Shown: in pieces, positions 1 to 7,341 of the stretch
Layout of the letters: each line of letters begins with the position of its first letter
Position numbering within the stretch: the stretch's first letter is position 1
NCBI GenBank assembly: GCA_047517485.1
Contig: JAKZSU010000068.1
Location: 1 to 22,352, forward strand
DNA length: 22,352 nucleotides
Source: JAKZSU01 sp047517485
GTDB taxonomy: Bacteria > Pseudomonadota > Alphaproteobacteria > UBA7887
Reading direction: 5' to 3'
The notes under the pieces: generated by a model
Databases searched by the model: none
What the model was told of the DNA's origin: nothing
The model's input: the letters and a program-made list of their open reading frames with translations, nothing else
Made by a program: the position numbers and the translations under genes

Positions 1-72
1 CTCGTCGCCCCGCAGCGCTTCCAGCGCCACCCGCGCCTTGAAATCTGCCGTGAACCGGCGTCGTGTTACCAT
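1..72 (-). CDS. IS3-family transposase OrfA, N-terminal fragment cut by window edge
   Basis: The ATG at 72-70 opens a minus-strand frame that runs off the left edge. The 24 visible residues begin MVTRRRFTADFKARVALEAL and continue RGDE. This is the start of the helix-turn-helix OrfA of IS3-family elements, which binds the IS ends and, fused by frameshifting to OrfB, makes the transposase. A strong GGAGGAG ribosome site lies 8 bases upstream. The catalytic OrfB would lie outside the window. The IS end must lie between this start and the neighbouring Cys-rich gene, or inside that gene's 3' end. A TG dinucleotide near 101-102 (minus strand) is a candidate tip, but I cannot confirm it. The family call is firm; the subgroup is not determined. 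Confidence 0.85.
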   Translation of the reverse strand, partial: MVTRRRFTADFKARVALEALRGDE

Positions 73-87
73 CGTCGTACTCCTCCA

Positions 88-399
88 TTATCTGGCGGAA
101 TACACCTTAGCAACCTGTCCGATTTTCCAGGACCAGCTCATATCGTCGTTCTCGCACCAGCAATCGTCGGTCGTGCACACCATTACGCAGCCGCTGATGC
201 ACAACGGATATTGATAGGTCAGTTCGCCGGCGTCCTTGACCGAGCCCTCGACTCGATCCTCGATCTCGACCGCGCAAGACGGATCGCTCATGCACTGGGT
301 AACGCTTTCGAACTTGTCGACCGGATAATCCCCGGCGGCCAAGGCACCGCCCACCCACAGAGCGGCGATGCACGCCGCAAGCAAAAATCGAAGTTTCAT
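88..399 (-). CDS. small secreted Cys-rich protein of unknown function
   Basis: A 103-residue protein starting at the ATG 399-397, chosen because it follows an AGGGAGG ribosome site and opens directly into a signal peptide (MKLRFLLAACIAALWVGGAL, cleavage near ALA-AG). A longer frame upstream has no such support. The mature part of about 80 residues is acidic and has seven cysteines arranged as CMSDPSC, CISGC and CTTDDCWC, suggesting disulfide bonds after export. I do not recognise the family. Its last codons sit only 15 bases from the start of the IS3 transposase gene, so the C-terminus (VYSAR) may be encoded by the IS end rather than the original gene. It is divergent from the SDR gene at 561. 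Confidence 0.6.
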   Translation of the reverse strand: MKLRFLLAACIAALWVGGALAAGDYPVDKFESVTQCMSDPSCAVEIEDRVEGSVKDAGELTYQYPLCISGCVMVCTTDDCWCENDDMSWSWKIGQVAKVYSAR

Positions 400-560
400 C
401 GGATCCTCCCTGACCTGGCGCCCAATTATCGCCGGCAAAAGTATGCGTCAACGGGCATGGTTGGGCAAGGCATGGCAGGGCTGTCACCACGAGGGTCGCA
501 CTGGTCGGGCGCGCATGCATAATGGCGCGCTCATCCACAGTGAAGAGTCGGGAGTAAGCG

Positions 561-1316
561 ATGGCGGATAAGGAATTTGCCGGCAAGACGACCTTGGTGA
601 CCGGGGGATCGCGCGGCATCGGCCGCGCCACCTGCGTGGCGCTGGCGCGTGAAGGCGCCGCGGTCGCGATCAATTTTACCGCCAACGAGGCGGCGGCGAA
701 CGAGACCCGCGCGCTTGTCGAGGCCGAAGGCGTAAAAGCGATGATCGTTAAGGCCGACGTGTCGGACGCCGATCAGGTCGCGTCGATGACCGCCGCCGTC
801 GAGCGCGATCTCGGGCCGATCGATCTGCTGGTCGCCAATGCCGGCATCGGCACCGCCAACACCCATGCCGATCTCGATTACGCCAAGTGGAGCCGCACCA
901 TGGCGGTCAATGTCGACGGTGTTTACCACTGCATCATGGCGGTCAAGGACGGCATGCTCGCGCGCGGCTATGGCCGCATCGTCTGCACCGCCTCGATCGC
1001 CGGCCTGTTCGCCCGTCCGTTCCTGCTCGACTACGCGGTCTCGAAAGCCGCGGTAATCGCCATCGTACGTAATTTCGCCCCCGGTCTCGCCCCCGCGATC
1101 CGCATCAACGCGGTCGCCCCCGGGCTCACCGAAACCGACATGATCGGTGGGCTCGCGAGCGAACAGCTCAATTCGATGGTCGAGGTGACCCCGATGAAGC
1201 GGGTCGGGGCGCCCGCCGAAATCGCCCAGATGATCCTGTTCCAGCTTTCCGATCGGTCCAGTTTCACCACCGGGCAAACCATGGTCGCCGACGGCGGCCG
1301 GGTGACACTGCCCTAG
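561..1316 (+). CDS. SDR-family NAD(P)-dependent oxidoreductase (FabG-like)
   Basis: A 251-residue classical short-chain dehydrogenase/reductase. The Rossmann nucleotide-binding motif TGGSRGIG is at residues 14-21, NAG at 93-95, catalytic Ser145, and YxxxK as Tyr158/Lys162. The C-terminal TGQTMVADGG motif is typical of beta-ketoacyl-ACP-reductase-like members. The whole catalytic set is intact, in contrast to the SDR at 18387. The start is supported by GGGAG seven bases upstream. Substrate cannot be told from sequence; FabG-like proteins outside fatty-acid clusters act on many alcohols and ketones. The MFS gene begins 27 bases downstream on the same strand, so the two are probably co-transcribed. 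Confidence 0.9.
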   Translation: MADKEFAGKTTLVTGGSRGIGRATCVALAREGAAVAINFTANEAAANETRALVEAEGVKAMIVKADVSDADQVASMTAAVERDLGPIDLLVANAGIGTANTHADLDYAKWSRTMAVNVDGVYHCIMAVKDGMLARGYGRIVCTASIAGLFARPFLLDYAVSKAAVIAIVRNFAPGLAPAIRINAVAPGLTETDMIGGLASEQLNSMVEVTPMKRVGAPAEIAQMILFQLSDRSSFTTGQTMVADGGRVTLP

Positions 1317-1343
1317 AGACATTCAAGAAAAAGCCGATTTTTC

Positions 1344-2546
1344 ATGCCGCTGAGAATACGGTTCGCCAGTCAGATATTCGCCGGAATAGCGCATAGCTTC
1401 GCGCACATGTTCGTGCTGCTGTTCGCCACCGTGGTGCTGGTGCTCGTGCACGAGTGGCGCATGACCTACGACTCGCTGTTCACGCTATCGATCCCGATGA
1501 TCATCCTGTTCGGCGCCGGCGCGCTGCCCGCCGGCTGGCTCGGCGATCGCTGGTCGGATACCGGCATGCTGTCGGTCTATTTCTTCGGCCTCGGCGTCAC
1601 CACCGTGCTCACCGGCTTCGCCGACTCGCCGTTTACCCTGGCTCTCGGCCTCGCCGGCATCGGCCTGTTCGCGTCGATCTATCATCCGGTCGGTATTCCC
1701 TGGCTGATCAAGCACGCGCCCAATCGCGGCCGCGCGCTCGGCTTCAACGGGGTATTCGGCTCGCTCGGTACCGCCGGCGCGTACTTTGTTGTCGGGGCCT
1801 TCGCGAACTGGTTCGGCTGGCGCGCCGCGTTTTACGTCCCCGGAATCGCGTGTCTTGCCGCCGGCGTGGTGTTCTGGCTCGCGGTTCGGGCCAACGCGAT
1901 CGGCGACGCGATCCCTGAACCCGCGCATCATACCAAGCCGCAGGCCGGCGATACGCGGCGCGTTTTCGCGGTCCTCGCGATCACCGTCATCTGTTCCGGT
2001 ATGATCTATCAGGTGACCTCGTTCGCGATGCCGAAAATCTTCGAGGAGCGGCTGTTCGACAACGTCGGCGAGAGCATATTCGGCATCGGCAGCCTGGTCG
2101 CCGCGGTCTATCTTTTCAGTGGTCTCAGCCAAATCGTCGGCGGCGAACTGGCCGACCGCTACCGCCTCAAAACCATCTACACCTTGTTCCTGTTCCTCCA
2201 GATCCCGTTTCTCGCGATCGCATTCGCGCTGGTTCATCCGGCGCTGGTCTTGGTCTCGACGATCATGGTCAGCCTCAGCGTCGCCGGCCAGCCGGCGGAG
2301 AACGCGCTATTGTCGCGCTACACGCCCGCGGCCTGGCGCGGTCGCGTATTCGGCGCCAAATTCGTGCTGACCCTGGGCGTCTCCGCCCTCGGCGTGGCCT
2401 TGATACCGCTCGCTTTTCGCGTAACCGGATCGCTCGACGTGCTTTTCCTGTTTCTCTTAGCCTTTGCTACAATCGCCGGATTCGCGGCGCTACGATTACC
2501 GGGCGAGAGCCCAGTGCCGCGCGCCCTTCGAGTCCCGGCCGAATGA
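1344..2546 (+). CDS. MFS transporter
   Basis: A 400-residue very hydrophobic protein with about 12 membrane segments in two halves separated by a polar stretch near residues 190-215 (AIPEPAHHTKPQAGDTRR). The loop between segments 2 and 3 carries the MFS signature as GWLGDRWSD (near residues 68-76), and the matching loop of the second half reads GGELADRYRLK. These support a proton-coupled major-facilitator antiporter or symporter of the inner membrane. Substrate is unknown. The ribosome site is weak (AAGAAAAAG about 14 bases upstream), consistent with translation following the SDR gene 27 bases before. The gene ends just before the structured repeats at 2549. Confidence 0.85.
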   Translation: MPLRIRFASQIFAGIAHSFAHMFVLLFATVVLVLVHEWRMTYDSLFTLSIPMIILFGAGALPAGWLGDRWSDTGMLSVYFFGLGVTTVLTGFADSPFTLALGLAGIGLFASIYHPVGIPWLIKHAPNRGRALGFNGVFGSLGTAGAYFVVGAFANWFGWRAAFYVPGIACLAAGVVFWLAVRANAIGDAIPEPAHHTKPQAGDTRRVFAVLAITVICSGMIYQVTSFAMPKIFEERLFDNVGESIFGIGSLVAAVYLFSGLSQIVGGELADRYRLKTIYTLFLFLQIPFLAIAFALVHPALVLVSTIMVSLSVAGQPAENALLSRYTPAAWRGRVFGAKFVLTLGVSALGVALIPLAFRVTGSLDVLFLFLLAFATIAGFAALRLPGESPVPRALRVPAE

Positions 2547-2548
2547 TT

Positions 2549-2644
2549 CCAACCTGCAATAAGTTGCAGGTTGGCAAGCGCGACCGCGCGACCGAGCCAA
2601 TGCGAGGCCAGCTTGCGTGGCGCTTGAACGCTCTTTAAACAACC
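2549..2644 (-). repeat. structured intergenic repeat, family A, copy 1
   Basis: This copy has an 11-bp perfect stem (2549-2559 with 2564-2574, loop TAAG), then a GC-rich core of about 56 bases (2575-2630), then a tail reading TCTTTAAACAACC on the plus strand. The core is repeated at 2668-2723 and 14385-14440, sharing CAAGCGC, CGCGCG, CCGAGC, ATGCGAGG and GCGTGG. Read on the minus strand, the order is tail, core, hairpin. The hairpin stem sequence differs completely between copies while the structure is kept. Strand is assigned from that reading and from copy 3, which is in the transcribed orientation. Function unknown. Confidence 0.7.
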
Positions 2645-2723
2645 GGGCTGCGCGATGCGCAGGCCGGCAAGCGCGACCGCGCGCCCGAGCCTATGCGAGG
2701 AAAGCCCGCGTGGCCTTGAACGC
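2643..2723 (-). repeat. structured intergenic repeat, family A, copy 2 (tandem with copy 1)
   Basis: The second unit follows copy 1 directly. Its hairpin is at 2643-2653 with 2657-2667, 11 bp with one G-G mismatch and loop GAT, and its sequence is unrelated to the copy 1 stem. The core 2668-2723 is nearly the same as copy 1 (CAAGCGCGACCGCGCG, then CCGAGCCTATGCGAGG). The unit lies in the gap between the MFS gene and ilvD, antisense to ilvD if the minus reading is the functional one. Confidence 0.7.
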
Positions 2724-2728
2724 ACTAC

Positions 2729-2754
2729 AAAAAGCGATGAGTCTTCCTCATCGC
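2729..2754 (-). terminator. hairpin with minus-strand T-run, terminator-like
   Basis: A perfect 8-bp stem GCGATGAG / CTCATCGC (2734-2741 with 2747-2754, 5-base loop). Reading the minus strand, the stem is followed by TTTTT, the form of an intrinsic terminator. No minus-strand gene lies upstream of it (ilvD is on the plus strand), so it would stop antisense transcription. It could instead be part of the ilvD leader, where it is followed only by AGTTTGG and would not terminate. Confidence 0.35.
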
Positions 2755-2816
2755 AGTTTGGTAAAAGACCAGTCCGGCGCGTTCTCGCGTCGGTCTGAAT
2801 GAGAAGGAACAGACCC

Positions 2817-4685
2817 GTGCCCGCATATCGCTCGCATCGCACCACGCAGGGGACTCAACAGGCGGCCGCGCGCGCGTTGTGGCGCGCCACCGGGACCGCC
2901 GAGGCCGATCTCGCCGACCCGATCGTCGCCATCGCCAATTCGTTTACCCAGTTCGTGCCCGGCCACGTCCATTTGAAGGATCTCGGCCAATTGGTGGCGA
3001 GCGAGGTCCGCAAGGCCGGCGCCAATGCCAAGGAATTCAACACCATCGCCGTCGACGATGGCATCGCCATGGGCCATGACGGCATGCTCTACAGCCTGCC
3101 GTCGCGGGAAATCATCGCCGACTCGGTCGAATACATGGTCAACGCCCATTGCGCCGACGCCCTGGTCTGCATCTCGAATTGCGACAAGATCACCCCCGGT
3201 ATGCTGATGGCGGCGATGCGCCTCAACATTCCGGCTATTTTCGTCTTCGGCGGCCCGATGGAGGCCGGCAAGATGCCCGCCGGCGCCGACTTGGAGATCG
3301 TCGATCTGGTCGACGTCCTGGTCGCCAGCGGCCGCCCCGACATGGATGCCGACACCTTGGCCTCGTACGAGGAAGCCGGCTGCCCGACCTGCGGCAGTTG
3401 CGCCGGCATGTTCACCGCCAACTCGATGAACTGCCTGACCGAGGCGCTCGGCCTCGCGCTGCCCGGCAACGGTACTTTGCTGGCGACCCACGCGCGGTGA
3501 AAAACCCTGTTCGAGGACGCCGGCCGGCGCATCGTCGAGTTGACCCGGCGCTATTACGAGAACGACGACGAAAGCGTCCTGCCGCGCAATATCGCCAATC
3601 TCACCGCGTTCAAGAACGCGATGACGATGGATATCGCCATGGGCGGCTCGACCAACACCGTGCTCCACCTTCTGGCGGCGGCGTTCGAGGGCGAAATCCC
3701 CTTCACCATGGACACCATCGACGAACTTTCCCGCGCGGTGCCCAACATCTGCAAGGTCTCGCCGACGATACAAAAATATCATGTCGAGGACGTCCACCGC
3801 GCCGGTGGGGTGTTCGGCATTCTCGGCGAACTCGACCGCGGCGGCTTGATCGAAACCAGCGTCACCAACGTGCTCTGCGAGACCGTCGCCGACACCCTCG
3901 AACAATGGGACGTGCAACGCAACGGCAACGCCGCCAAGGCCGAGGGAACCGGGCGGTTCTTCCGCGCCGCGCCGGGCCGCCAGCGCATGCTCACCGCGTT
4001 CGGCCAGGACAGCTATTTCGACGATCTCGACGTGGATCGTTCGGACGGCTGTATCCGCGATATCGCGCACGCCTACAGCGCCGACGGCGGACTCGCGGTC
4101 CTCAAAGGCAATATCGCCGCCGACGGCTGTATCGTGAAGACCGCCGGGGTCGACGACAGCCTGCTCACTTTCCGCGGCAAGGCGGTGGTGTTCGAAACCC
4201 AAGACGCCGCGGTGGTCGGTATTCTCGGCGGCGAGGTCAAGGCCGGCGACGTCGTGGTGATCCGCTACGAGGGACCGCGCGGCGGCCCGGGCATGCAGGA
4301 AATGCTGATGCCGACCAGCATGATCAAATCGGTCGGCCTCGGCGCCAAATGCGCGCTGATCACCGACGGGCGCTTCTCGGGCGCCACATCAGGCCTGTCG
4401 ATCGGCCACATTTCACCCGAAGCCGGCGAAGGCGGCCCGATCGCCCTGATCGAGGACGGCGACGAGATCATCATCGACATCCCCGCCCGGACCATCGATC
4501 TCGACATCGACGACGCCGAATTGGCGCGTCGCCGCGCGGCGATGGACAGCCGCGCCGACGGTGGCTGGAAACCCGCGACCAAGCGCGAACGCGTGGTCAC
4601 TCGCGCCCTCGCGTCCTACGCCGCGCTGGTCCGCAGCGCCGCCTTCGGCGCGGTCCGCGATCCCGCGGTGCTCGACGAGAGTTGA
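2817..4685 (+). pseudogene. ilvD: dihydroxy-acid dehydratase ilvD, interrupted by one in-frame TGA
   Basis: IlvD dehydrates 2,3-dihydroxy-isovalerate and -methylvalerate, the common step to valine, leucine and isoleucine. The frame starts at GTG 2817 (MPAYRSHRTTQG, as in E. coli) with AGAAGGA upstream. It spans 622 codons before the final stop, the normal length. Iron-sulfur ligands Cys122 (SNCDKITPGM) and Cys195 (CPTCGSCAGMFTANSMNC) are present. The SFTQFVPGH segment marks the oxygen-sensitive [4Fe-4S] E. coli type. Codon 228 (3498-3500) is TGA, after LLATHAR and before KTLFEDAGRRIVEL, where relatives usually have Arg or another residue. Reading frame and conservation are unbroken on both sides (open parts 2817-3500 and 3540-4685), so only this codon is wrong; CGA to TGA is one transition. 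Without readthrough the first part ends at 227 residues and would be inactive. Confidence 0.9.
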
Positions 4686-4692
4686 GACCGCT

Positions 4693-5688
4693 TTAGTCGT
4701 ACAGCACTACGCAGCGGACCTCGATGCTCCAGCGCTCGGGGGCGTCGGGCGGTGTCGTCGGGTCCTCGAAGGCACTGTGGAAACTGAACGTGCACGGCAC
4801 GTCCGGGCTGACCGCGTCCGCATGCTCGCCTTTCGAGCACGCGAGTCCGCCGGCTGAATCCCATTGCTTAATCAGCAACGCTTCGTCGCGGGTCAGCTCG
4901 GGATAGAAGTACCATCGGTGTCCGTCCGAATGTTTGGCGAAGTAGTTCTCGCCGATGCGGTCACCATAATGGATCTCGAAGACCACGAGATTGTCGGGAT
5001 CCACGGTCGCCGCGTCGCACAGCGCGAGCGGATGGGTGGCGACCGGCTCGGGGGCGATGTTTCGCCAGAGATTGATGATCGCGAAACGGCCGTCGGCTAT
5101 GGCGCGCTCGACTTCCGCCGCGTCGAGCAGCGAGTCACCGTTGGCGAGCACCTTGCTCAGCGTGTCGTTTTTGGTCGGCGGCCGTGCCAGGTCGCGCAGC
5201 CGCTGCGGCGCGCTGGTCAAGGTGTAATCGCCGTGCACGAGATGCGCCGGGCCTTGCACCTGCTGGCCGCCCTCGATGCGTCTCTTGCTGTCTTTTCCGG
5301 CGGCGGAGCGGACATTGTGATCGAACGCCGCGACGAAGCGCGCGCCACTTGCCTCGCGGACGATTTCGGCGCACCGCGGATAATAGTCGTGCACCACTTG
5401 ATCATGATCGATAAAATCCAAGCTCGGATTCGCCAAGGGACTCGCGAGCACTTCGAAACCATTGTCGGTCAACGTGCGCCGCGCGGTAGCCTCCAGCAGA
5501 CGCGCGTCATGAACCGGCATCTCCCGCTGTTCGAGATCGACACCCAGCCAGTCACCGTCGCTGCCGTCGGCGTCCCGGCGCGCCAGTACCTTGCCGTTGC
5601 GATAGAGCGAGGGCTGCGCCGACCCGGCCATGTAACTGAACGATCCGATGCGGTCCGCGTCGGTCGCCGCGTTTACCTTCGAACCCAT
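4693..5688 (-). CDS. CmcJ/NvfI-family oxidoreductase (putative non-heme iron enzyme)
   Basis: A 331-residue protein of the family that includes CmcJ of cephamycin synthesis, fungal NvfI/AsaB-like enzymes and gibberellin desaturase. Family-typical blocks are HNVRS (124-128), AHLVHGDYT (148-156, with an HxD pair His152/Asp154 that could bind iron), INLWRNI (205-211), PLALCDA (220-226), WYFYPELTRDEALLIKQWDS (259-278), TFSFHSAFEDP (300-310) and a closing SIEVR. Start ATG 5688 was chosen because GAGAAAGG precedes it; a TTG at 5736 in the same frame has no ribosome site. The gene is convergent with ilvD, with seven bases between the stops. No biosynthetic cluster surrounds it, so the substrate is open. 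The iron/2-oxoglutarate role is family knowledge, not seen directly. Confidence 0.8.
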   Translation of the reverse strand: MGSKVNAATDADRIGSFSYMAGSAQPSLYRNGKVLARRDADGSDGDWLGVDLEQREMPVHDARLLEATARRTLTDNGFEVLASPLANPSLDFIDHDQVVHDYYPRCAEIVREASGARFVAAFDHNVRSAAGKDSKRRIEGGQQVQGPAHLVHGDYTLTSAPQRLRDLARPPTKNDTLSKVLANGDSLLDAAEVERAIADGRFAIINLWRNIAPEPVATHPLALCDAATVDPDNLVVFEIHYGDRIGENYFAKHSDGHRWYFYPELTRDEALLIKQWDSAGGLACSKGEHADAVSPDVPCTFSFHSAFEDPTTPPDAPERWSIEVRCVVLYD

Positions 5689-5739
5689 GGGCAAACCTTT
5701 CTCTCGCTTATGTTGACCGCGTCCAAAATTTGCCAAGCG

Positions 5740-5768
5740 GTAATAACTCTAAACCGTTCGATTGACAA
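5740..5768 (-). promoter_or_regulatory. possible sigma-70 promoter for the CmcJ-family gene
   Basis: On the minus strand a TTGTCA box (5763-5768) is followed after 17 bases by TATTAC (5740-5745), about 50 bases before the start codon. The -35 box overlaps the T-run of the rpsD terminator, a compact but plausible arrangement. The -10 match is only moderate. Confidence 0.35.
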
Positions 5769-5790
5769 AAGGCCACCCGAAGGCGGCCTT
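5767..5790 (-). terminator. intrinsic terminator of rpsD
   Basis: On the minus strand, 26 bases after the rpsD stop, a 9-bp GC-rich stem closes on a C(UUCG)G tetraloop and is followed by TTTT. The one A-C mismatch seen on the plus strand becomes a G-U pair on the minus strand, which fits use by rpsD. The plus side is also followed by six T, so it could work in both directions. Confidence 0.85.
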
Positions 5791-5816
5791 TTTTGCTCGG
5801 TCGATGGCGCCGAAAT

Positions 5817-6431
5817 CTAGCGCGAGTAGTACTCGATCACCAGATTGGGTTCCATCTGGACCGGATAGGGGATGTCGGCGAACAGGGGTTGGCGCAAATA
5901 CGTCCCCTTGAGCTTCTCCACATCGACCTCGATGTAGTCCGGCACGTCGCGCTCGGGATGCTGCACGGTCTCGAGCACCAACGGGTGCTGCTTCGACTTG
6001 GCGCGCACTTCGATCACGTCTCCGTCGCGTACCCGGTAGCTGCGGATGGTCACCCGCTTGCCGTTAACCTGCACATGGCCGTGATTGACCAGCTGGCGCG
6101 AGGAAAAAATCGTCGGCGCGAAATTCATCCGGTAGATCACCGTGTCGAGGCGGCGTTCCAACAGGCCGACCAGATTTTCGCTGGTGTCGCCGCGCAGCTT
6201 GACCGCTTCGTCATAGGTGCGGCGGAACTGCTTTTCCGAGATATCGCCGTAATAGCCGCGCAGTTTCTGCTTGGCCAACAGCTGCACGCCGTAATCCGAC
6301 ACCTTGCGGCGGCGCTGGCCGTGCTCGCCGGGTCCATAGTCACGGATATTGACCGGGCTCTTCGGCCGCCCCCAGAGGTTGAGTCCGAGGCGTCGATCCA
6401 GCTTGTACTTCGATGCTTTACGCTTGCTCAT
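5817..6431 (-). CDS. rpsD: 30S ribosomal protein S4
   Basis: A 204-residue protein, the usual length. S4 binds 16S rRNA early in small-subunit assembly and contributes to decoding accuracy. The N-terminus MSKRKASKYKLDRRLG, the GRPKSP and YGPGEHGQRRRK segments, and the S4 RNA-binding domain (LERRLDTVIYR, then SRQLVNHGHVQVNGKRV) are all typical; it ends in EYYSR. Start ATG 6431 follows GGGAG; an in-frame upstream Met (MGAR) is less like the family. The gene stands alone between a promoter and a terminator of its own, as is usual in alphaproteobacteria, rather than within an alpha-operon. Confidence 0.98.
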   Translation of the reverse strand: MSKRKASKYKLDRRLGLNLWGRPKSPVNIRDYGPGEHGQRRRKVSDYGVQLLAKQKLRGYYGDISEKQFRRTYDEAVKLRGDTSENLVGLLERRLDTVIYRMNFAPTIFSSRQLVNHGHVQVNGKRVTIRSYRVRDGDVIEVRAKSKQHPLVLETVQHPERDVPDYIEVDVEKLKGTYLRQPLFADIPYPVQMEPNLVIEYYSR

Positions 6432-6495
6432 CCGAGCTCCCATAGAACAGGCGAGCGCACCGCCCCACGCGGCCGCTCGCGAATCCGAGGCGCGT

Positions 6496-6523
6496 ACTAT
6501 ACCCAGGGTCTCTGCCCTGTCAA
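6496..6523 (-). promoter_or_regulatory. sigma-70 promoter of rpsD
   Basis: On the minus strand a consensus TTGACA (6518-6523) is followed after 16 bases by TATAGT (6496-6501), 65 bases before the rpsD start codon. The TGA inside TTGACA is the stop codon of tupA, so the promoter overlaps the end of the preceding gene. Confidence 0.75.
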
Positions 6524-7341
6524 CGGTCCGCGTTGGGAAAGAAGACCTGGGTCTCGCGCACCCGGAACGCGGCGATCGCCGCCTGCCCGAGCGCCCCGAG
6601 CAACCAGTCGACAAAACGGCTCACTTCTTCCGATTTTACATGAGGATACCGCGTCGAACTCACTGTAATTAAGCCATATTGATTGAATAAATCTGGATCG
6701 TCTTCGAGCAAGATCTTGAGCCGGCCGCGATTGGCGAACGCCAGCCACGTCGCGCGATCGGCCAGCACATAGGCATCCATCGCGCTCGCCGCGTTCAAGG
6801 TCGCGCCCATGCCGGAGCCCAGTTCGCGGTACCAGGTGCCGCTCGCCAGCACCGGATCGACGCGCGCGTGCCGCCATATCGCCATTTCCGCCTTGTGGGT
6901 TCCGCTGTCGTCGCCGCGTGACACGAACATCGCGGCGGCATCGGAGATCCGTTTGAACGCCGCCCGGGCGCCGGCGCCGCCGACGATCTCGGCGGGATCG
7001 CCGGCGGGCCCGATCAAGACGAAATCATTGTACATCACGTCGTAGCGCGCGGCACCGAAGCCGTCGGCGACGAACTGCTCCTCGGACGGGCGATGATGAA
7101 CCAACAGCGCGTCCGCGTCGCCGTTGCGCCCCAGCCGCAGCGCTTGTCCCGTGCCCACCGCGACGACGCGCACCGCGATCCCGGTCGCCGCCTTGAACCG
7201 GGGCAGCAGAAATTCGAACAATCCGGAATTCTCCGTCGACGTGGTCGAGGCAAGCGTCAGAAAGCGATCGTCCGCCGCGCTAGCCGACCAGACAGACGTG
7301 GCCATCAAGAGTGCGAACGCGAAATTGGCCAACCTCACCAC
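6520..7341 (-). CDS. tupA: tungstate ABC transporter substrate-binding protein
   Basis: A 273-residue periplasmic binding protein. It has a signal peptide (NFAFALLMATSVWSASA, cleavage near residue 22) followed by TTSTENSG at 33-40, the oxyanion-binding signature of TupA. Later blocks typical of the family are LLVHHRPSEEQFV, YNDFVLIGP, FVSRGDDSGTHKAE and WYRELGSGMG. TupA captures tungstate for delivery to TupB/TupC; molybdate is less likely given the TTSTxxSG type. The start is GTG at 7341 or the next GTG at 7338; both overlap the tupC stop, and 7338 would give the familiar 4-base GTGA overlap. It is the last gene of the tupB-tupC-tupA operon, an order different from the common A-B-C. Confidence 0.88.
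   Translation of the reverse strand: MVRLANFAFALLMATSVWSASAADDRFLTLASTTSTENSGLFEFLLPRFKAATGIAVRVVAVGTGQALRLGRNGDADALLVHHRPSEEQFVADGFGAARYDVMYNDFVLIGPAGDPAEIVGGAGARAAFKRISDAAAMFVSRGDDSGTHKAEMAIWRHARVDPVLASGTWYRELGSGMGATLNAASAMDAYVLADRATWLAFANRGRLKILLEDDPDLFNQYGLITVSSTRYPHVKSEEVSRFVDWLLGALGQAAIAAFRVRETQVFFPNADR

Noticed and set aside
2549..2723. CRISPR array
   Set aside because: There are only two units, the repeated part is the longer one, and the variable parts are self-complementary hairpins rather than spacers.
2617..2802. Small leader-peptide gene before ilvD
   Set aside because: The frame lies in the repeat units and has no run of Ile/Val/Leu codons expected of an attenuator peptide.
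3498..3500. UGA recoding (Trp or selenocysteine) in ilvD
   Set aside because: Several intact genes here end in TGA. The IlvD family has no selenocysteine at this site, and I saw no selenocysteine-insertion hairpin just downstream. Nonsense mutation or sequence error is simpler.
5689..5736. Longer start (TTG 5736) for the CmcJ-family gene
   Set aside because: No ribosome site precedes it, while ATG 5688 has GAGAAAGG at good distance. The added 16 residues overlap the likely promoter region.
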